Shown piece after piece: positions 59,866-64,000 of a DNA stretch of 64,000 nucleotides. The notes beneath the pieces are model-generated. The model ran no database searches. It was not told where the DNA came from and saw nothing but the letters and a program-made list of their open reading frames with translations. Both the position numbers and the translations under genes were made by a program. Location of the stretch: the NCBI GenBank assembly GCA_963705355.1, contig OY970070.1, positions 930,001 to 994,000 on the forward strand, in the 5' to 3' direction. The stretch's first letter is position 1, and each line of letters begins with the position of its first letter. Source of the DNA: COMBO-56-21 sp963705355 (GTDB lineage Archaea > Thermoplasmatota > Thermoplasmata > UBA10834).

Positions 59866-60216
59866 ATGAGATGCCCTCGCTGCGGCAAGAGAATCGGGTT
59901 CAACCAGAGGGAAAACGTATGCCAGAGATGCGGTGCCTGGCTGCTGAAGCGCCCCCCGAGTGAACATGAGCTGGAACACATGCGCAGGGGGCAAGGGAGG
60001 GATGACTTCCTGAACGATTTCCCGTGGATTGGCGGCTCGCCGGGCCGGAGGGCGATGCGATTCACGGCCATTTGGATACTTGCCCTGGTCTTTCTCGCTG
60101 TGGGGATCCTGATATCGTTCATCACGATGCATTTCGTCCTCGCCATCGTCCTGATTCTCGTGACGGCCCTTGTCGGCACTCTGCCCCAGTTTCTCCTCAT
60201 CGGGTCGAGGATCTGA
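59866..60216 (+). CDS. Zinc-ribbon membrane protein
   Basis: 116 residues. An N-terminal zinc ribbon (CPRCGKRIGFNQRENVCQRCG) is followed by a charged linker and two membrane helices (AIWILALVFLAVGILISFI and FVLAIVLILVTALVGTLPQFLL). The start at 59866 places the ribbon at the very N-terminus; a TTG six codons earlier is possible. Membrane-associated, function unknown. Confidence 0.82.
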   Translation: MRCPRCGKRIGFNQRENVCQRCGAWLLKRPPSEHELEHMRRGQGRDDFLNDFPWIGGSPGRRAMRFTAIWILALVFLAVGILISFITMHFVLAIVLILVTALVGTLPQFLLIGSRI

Positions 60217-60289
60217 TTCGAGCGACGACTGCCGATGACATCAGAACAATCCTATGTCAGGCTCGATGACGGAGGGGCGGCTCTTGCCA

Positions 60290-60850
60290 TCAGCGTCCTC
60301 TCATCTTCCTCGTCCAGGCAACCAAATTCTCGAGCAAGTCCTTGATGAGCCCCCTTGTCGTCTTGTCCGTCACGACGCCATTCTGGTCGATCTTGTCAGC
60401 CGCGGAGGGCACCATGACCTCTGGCTTGTTGATCGGATGCATATTGAGGAAGACGAAGGTCTGCCGAAGATGATATTGCGCCCTTGAGCCTCCGAACATC
60501 CCTATCGACGCGCTCATCACGGCGACCGGCTTGCCCTCGAAGGCGTTGTCACCATACGGCCTCGAAGCCCAATCGATTGCGTTCTTAAGGACTCCGGATA
60601 CCGAATAGTTGTACTCGGGCGATGCGATCAGTATCGCATCGGCCGCCCTGATCTTCGCCTTGAACTCCTTCACTTTCTCAGGCGGCGTGTTCTCCAAATC
60701 CTGATTGAAGGGAGGTACTCCCTCGAGATCGAATGTCTCGAGCTTCGAGTTCTTTGGCAACAGCTCTTTGGCCGCACGCAGCAGCGCCTTGTTGTACGAG
60801 CCTTTTCTCAAGCTCCCGGCGAAACCGAGAATGGCAACTTCGTCGCTCAT
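60290..60850 (-). CDS. NADPH-dependent FMN reductase
   Basis: 186 residues, flavodoxin-like fold of the SsuE/chromate reductase group: FAGSLRKGSYNKALLRAA (FMN phosphate loop), ILIASPEYNYSVSGVLKNAIDWASRP (the classical SPEYN motif) and AVMSASIGMFGGSRAQYHLRQ. It reduces FMN, quinones or metals with NADPH. The start MSDEVAILG at 60850 is preferred. Stand-alone gene. Confidence 0.94.
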   Translation of the reverse strand: MSDEVAILGFAGSLRKGSYNKALLRAAKELLPKNSKLETFDLEGVPPFNQDLENTPPEKVKEFKAKIRAADAILIASPEYNYSVSGVLKNAIDWASRPYGDNAFEGKPVAVMSASIGMFGGSRAQYHLRQTFVFLNMHPINKPEVMVPSAADKIDQNGVVTDKTTRGLIKDLLENLVAWTRKMRGR

Positions 60851-61084
60851 TTCAACCACCACAATGATATGAGAGCACTCTTCTCTCCAATAATCGCATC
60901 TCGCGCAGCCTATAATACATTGTAGCCTGACAAGTCCGCGGACTTATGACCACGCAGAGGATGCATGTCCGGAAACCCAGGGAATGAATGAGAGTCCGGC
61001 CCTCTGCGCCCGCTTGATGGGCGCCGGGCAGGCGCTCTCATTTCGACTGGTGCTCGCCCCGCTCGTGGAAACCGAGAAGGCTCC

Positions 61085-62281
61085 CTACTCTTCAGTGCGC
61101 TTGATGATCTCCTCGAAGACCGGGATGTTCTTCTCGGGCAGATACGAACAGAACTTGACCGGATCCACCGCCTCTGGAGGCTTCACGCCTTTGAGGTCGA
61201 TCTCGCCTCGCCCGAACATCTCAACTGCGACAGCGACTGGCATGGCCGTTTGGTATGCGGTCGCGTGGATGCCGGAGAGCTCGTATGCCTGTTCATGGGA
61301 CATGTAGGTCCAAGTCCTGATGACCGTCTCCTCCCCGTCCATCTTCCCAGCGACCTCAGTCAGAACGCAGCAGTTCCCCTTGAGCTTCCCCGCCAGATCG
61401 TCAGGTCTCGGCATCGTGGCGACCACAACCTCGATGGGTGCGATCTCCATGTTCCTTATTCTGACCTGCTTGAAGGAGAGAAGTCCGAGCTTCTTGAGGA
61501 ACTCGACATACTCGATGAATTTCTCATCAAGGGTTATCATGAAGTCGCATCGCTTGATCTTCTTGCCGATGAACTTCGGAACGAGCTCGCTCTCCTCGTG
61601 GTCGGTCATGTAGACCTTCATCGGGCCTATCGGGTCAGGAAATGAGTAGACCTCGCTGGTGCTCAGCGCTGGGACCCGCTTCCACCTGCCGTTCTCATAG
61701 TAGAGCGGATCCCTGATGCACTCCTCGATCATCGCATCGGGCGAGAAGTAGGTGACGAATTCGTACCCTTCGAGCTTGCTGTTGTCAGCATCGCGCACCC
61801 TGACGTAGTCCACCGACTCCATCCTGTCAGCCGCACGCTTGGCGAACAGGTCGGAGGCGCCGGGGTCTATGCCCATGGAGCACAGCGCGAATATCCCCGC
61901 GTCCTTGTACTTCTTGTCGAAAGTCTCCTGGTCCTCGAACATAGGGTGGCCGAACTCCTTGTCGCCTGTGGCCATGTCTATGTAGTTCGCCCCCCCCTTG
62001 AGACATCCTTCCATTATCTTGAGATTGAGGGCGGGGACCGTGCCGTTGACGAGTATGTCAACCTCCTGCGCGACCTTGGCGACCTCGTCGGGATCCGACC
62101 CGTCGGCCTTGACGATCTCGACCTTGTCGCTCTTGCTCCTCTTCTTCACTGACTCAGGACCTTTGAGGTTCACATCTGCCAGAACCAAGCGCGAGACCAA
62201 CTTGCTCTTCGCGAGATCCTGAGCTATGCACTGTCCCACTCCGCCGCATCCGAATATTGCTACATCTATTTCCTTTGGCAT
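61085..62281 (-). CDS. Saccharopine dehydrogenase-like oxidoreductase
   Basis: 398 residues from the ATG at 62281 (PKEIDVAIFGCGGVGQ). Rossmann fold with GCGGVG near residues 11-16, LADVNLKGPES, VDILVNGTVPALNLKIMEGCLKGGANYIDMA, and a C-terminal domain with GIDPGASDLFAKRAADRM, all typical for the saccharopine dehydrogenase/carboxynorspermidine synthase family. It could act in polyamine synthesis (carboxynorspermidine) or lysine metabolism; a polyamine role would fit the putrescine operon in the window. Confidence 0.88.
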   Translation of the reverse strand: MPKEIDVAIFGCGGVGQCIAQDLAKSKLVSRLVLADVNLKGPESVKKRSKSDKVEIVKADGSDPDEVAKVAQEVDILVNGTVPALNLKIMEGCLKGGANYIDMATGDKEFGHPMFEDQETFDKKYKDAGIFALCSMGIDPGASDLFAKRAADRMESVDYVRVRDADNSKLEGYEFVTYFSPDAMIEECIRDPLYYENGRWKRVPALSTSEVYSFPDPIGPMKVYMTDHEESELVPKFIGKKIKRCDFMITLDEKFIEYVEFLKKLGLLSFKQVRIRNMEIAPIEVVVATMPRPDDLAGKLKGNCCVLTEVAGKMDGEETVIRTWTYMSHEQAYELSGIHATAYQTAMPVAVAVEMFGRGEIDLKGVKPPEAVDPVKFCSYLPEKNIPVFEEIIKRTEE

Positions 62282-62411
62282 GGTTCCCATATCCCAGCGA
62301 CGCTGGGTGGAGGGATACCGGGGTGCGCGATAAATACCTTTCAATGGGGGCCAGGACACAGTTTCAAATAGGACCTTCTCTGAGGACGGCTCAGGGGGAG
62401 GGGGAAACGTA

Positions 62412-62440
62412 GTTTAGCTCGATGCAATAATGGCATTGCT
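62412..62440 (+). repeat. Dispersed intergenic element, copy S (5' fragment)
   Basis: GTAGTTTAGCTCGATGCAATAATGG, without the remaining parts. Confidence 0.5.
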
Positions 62441-62480
62441 AATGCTCGTACTTCGTTCCACGCCAGTGATCACTCAATTG

Positions 62481-63329
62481 CTAAGGGCCCTCAAAATGCA
62501 TCGAGTGCTCTGGCAGCTTCCCAAACACCTTGAACCCGAGTTTCCTGTACAATCCCAGGCCCTCGACGGTCGAAAGCACGACTGCGAACCAAAAACCCAT
62601 CGCGCGCGCGTCCATAAGAGCGGCTCTGACGACCGCCGTCCCGGCACCTCTGCCGCCGGCCGCTCGGACGGTTCCTACCGTCTGCAGGCCCGCGACAACG
62701 TCGCTCCAGACCAGCATGGACGCGCTGACTGGCCTCCCTTCGAGAAGCCCTAGGTACATCCTCCTCGGGAGAGGCCTGCCGGCTCTGGATTCGATGGAAA
62801 GGTTGAAGCAGGCATTGTTCAGCATCCAAGGGATGATCTCCCCGGGAGATTCCCATGAAGACGCCAGACACTCAGCCCAATGCTTGCTGTCGACCTTACT
62901 GGACACGGTCCTTACGGACGCGCCCTCGGCGAGGTCGAGGCTGTCAGCCATGGACTCCAAATCCACGGCCATAGCGGTGAGGTCGTAATCGTGCGGGAAT
63001 CCGCGCACTTCCAGGTACCTGCCGATGTCTCTGGGCTCTGATGACGTGCCAGTGTGCCAGATCATAGGTATGCGGCGCGACCTGTAATACCCGATTGCAG
63101 CTTCGATCCGGGAGTCAATGGTCTCCAGATCGAGATTGCATTTCAGAACCACATTGAAGAGCTCCTGAGGCAGACCGGTGATGCATTGCGTGATCCCGCC
63201 GTCCTCCGAGAACTCGGCGTTGGGTGACATGCCGACACATCTCCAATAATCGATGTAGTTCTCCTCGCACGCCCTGACGACTTCCTCCGCGGAGAACTCA
63301 TTCAGCGGTTTGTGTCCATGTGTCCTCAA
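62481..63329 (-). CDS. GNAT-family N-acetyltransferase
   Basis: 282 residues. The C-terminal GNAT domain has VSASMLVWSDVVAGLQTVGTVRAAGGRGAGTAVVRAALMDARAMGFWFAVV (acetyl-CoA-binding R/G-x-G-x-G/A) and LSTVEGLGLYRKLGFKVFG. The N-terminal 130 residues form a degenerate second domain, as in two-domain members. The start is a TTG at 63329 preceded by GGAGGT; a TGA shortly upstream leaves little alternative. Substrate unknown. Confidence 0.88.
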   Translation of the reverse strand: MRTHGHKPLNEFSAEEVVRACEENYIDYWRCVGMSPNAEFSEDGGITQCITGLPQELFNVVLKCNLDLETIDSRIEAAIGYYRSRRIPMIWHTGTSSEPRDIGRYLEVRGFPHDYDLTAMAVDLESMADSLDLAEGASVRTVSSKVDSKHWAECLASSWESPGEIIPWMLNNACFNLSIESRAGRPLPRRMYLGLLEGRPVSASMLVWSDVVAGLQTVGTVRAAGGRGAGTAVVRAALMDARAMGFWFAVVLSTVEGLGLYRKLGFKVFGKLPEHSMHFEGP

Positions 63330-63584
63330 GCCTCTCCGGACCTCCAGCGCATGCCATCTCCAGGACGCTTTCTGGACATTTCAGTTTTTCGACTCGGATC
63401 ATCGTGCGGCTGCAATCCCCGAGGAGAGAGCCTTGTTCGGCCTTCATCTCCTGCACCGTACTCTCATTTCTGATATCAGAGCAGAAAGGTTAATCCGAAG
63501 CCAGAACTTGCAGAGACGTTCATAGAGTGGCCCGGTGTTCTGTGGCCGCAATCGAAGTCCATCAGGCAGTAAGAGAGAAAGACC

Positions 63585-64000
63585 ATGAACGATATCGCAA
63601 TCGAGACCAAGCAACTTGTAAGGCGGTTTGGCAGTCTGACGGCGCTCGACAACATCAACCTCACGATCTCAAGGGGCGAGCTGTTCGGCCTCTTGGGCCC
63701 GAACGGGGCTGGCAAGACCACACTGCTGAGGCTTCTCACAGGGCAGCTGGAACCCACATCCGGCAGCTCCAGAGTGCTCGGAATGGACCCAGCAAAGGAC
63801 CCGATCGCCGTAAAGAGAAAGGTCGGGATAGTCCCCGAGATCGAGTCACCGCCCTCCTTCCTGACCGGAGTAGAGTACCTGCATTTCGTGGGTCTGGTGC
63901 GCGACATCAAGGACATTGAGGAGCGGGCCCGTCATTGGATCGACTACATGGACATGAAAGAAGTCCAGAACACTCCCTGTAAGGACCTGTCAAAGGGCAC
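63585..64000 (+). CDS. ABC transporter ATP-binding protein, cut by the window end
   Basis: The first 138 codons of an ABC ATPase: TKQLVRRFGSLTALDNINLTISRGE, Walker A GLLGPNGAGKTTLLRLL, and Q-loop region VGIVPEIESPP. The frame is still open at 64000 and reaches CKDLSKGT, the start of the signature region (expected LSKG). It resembles the other exporter ATPases of this window; a permease gene probably follows. The ATG at 63585 lies 255 bp from the divergent acetyltransferase gene. Confidence 0.92.
   Translation, partial: MNDIAIETKQLVRRFGSLTALDNINLTISRGELFGLLGPNGAGKTTLLRLLTGQLEPTSGSSRVLGMDPAKDPIAVKRKVGIVPEIESPPSFLTGVEYLHFVGLVRDIKDIEERARHWIDYMDMKEVQNTPCKDLSKG

Noticed and set aside
1..64000. CRISPR arrays
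   Set aside because: The repeats present are dispersed by kilobases and imperfect; no regularly spaced short repeats and no cas genes were seen.
1..64000. Transposase or integrase of an insertion sequence that could mobilise the dispersed elements
   Set aside because: No transposase, integrase or inverted-repeat-bounded IS was recognised; mobilisation in trans cannot be judged from this window.

Overview
The window is archaeal. It carries two TATA-binding-protein genes, many genes preceded by GGAGGTGA-type ribosome sites, an Ech-like energy-converting hydrogenase, a non-Pyl MttB-family methyltransferase and a beta-helix surface protein with an archaeal PEF-CTERM-like tail. Together these suggest an uncultivated member of the Thermoplasmatota/Thermoplasmata. 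That placement is inference; there is no rRNA gene or complete tRNA gene to anchor it.

Layout. About 1-9.6 kb is a defence-island-like block: a GHKL-type ATPase with a cysteine-rich insertion plus a helical partner; a BglII-like endonuclease and an SRA-HNH endonuclease in one operon with no methyltransferase; an AbrB-like regulator next to a 23-bp palindrome; a nuclease-helicase (DUF2075 type) coupled to a MazG-like pyrophosphohydrolase; and a small PD-(D/E)xK-like protein followed by a reverse transcriptase. From 9.7 to 22 kb come SfsA, a radical SAM protein, the first TBP, two ABC-2 type exporters, an agmatine-to-putrescine operon (agmatine deiminase plus N-carbamoylputrescine amidase), an SDR, a nitroreductase and small zinc-ribbon or hypothetical proteins. 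From 22 to 27 kb lies a polyhydroxyalkanoate operon: repeated phasin/PhaE-like protein, PhaE, class III PhaC and two SDR reductases. From 27 to 45 kb are a hydrolase, zinc-ribbon proteins, a tandem ACT protein, the second TBP, a P-type ATPase fused to stress-protein-like domains, a probable metal-response cluster (ArsR-like regulator, membrane protein, CpxP-like Cys/His-tailed protein), an APC permease, the beta-helix protein, an FAD-linked oxidase and a papain-like peptidase. From 45 to 64 kb are a class III aminotransferase, MttB homologue, secreted M28 peptidase, a six-gene group 4 [NiFe] hydrogenase whose ferredoxin subunit is fused to CBS domains, catalase, a second ACT protein, a flavin reductase, a saccharopine-dehydrogenase-like protein, an acetyltransferase and the start of another ABC ATPase.

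Two layers of structure are not explained by the genes. First, a family of roughly 75-bp dispersed elements sits almost only between transcription units, in both orientations, with about twenty full or decayed copies. Their outline (an A-box-like start, and a T-arm or B-box-like segment about 44-46 nt later) resembles tRNA. Second, the window shows recent rearrangement: the two inverted TBP genes share a nearly identical 3' half with divergent 5' halves (gene conversion), and there are decayed copies of agmatine deiminase, a DUF885-type protein and a zinc-ribbon protein.

Likely physiology (inference): a heterotrophic archaeon that stores polyhydroxyalkanoate, cycles H2 and ion gradients through a ferredoxin-linked membrane hydrogenase, degrades peptides and amines, meets oxygen (catalase) and is under strong pressure from mobile elements.
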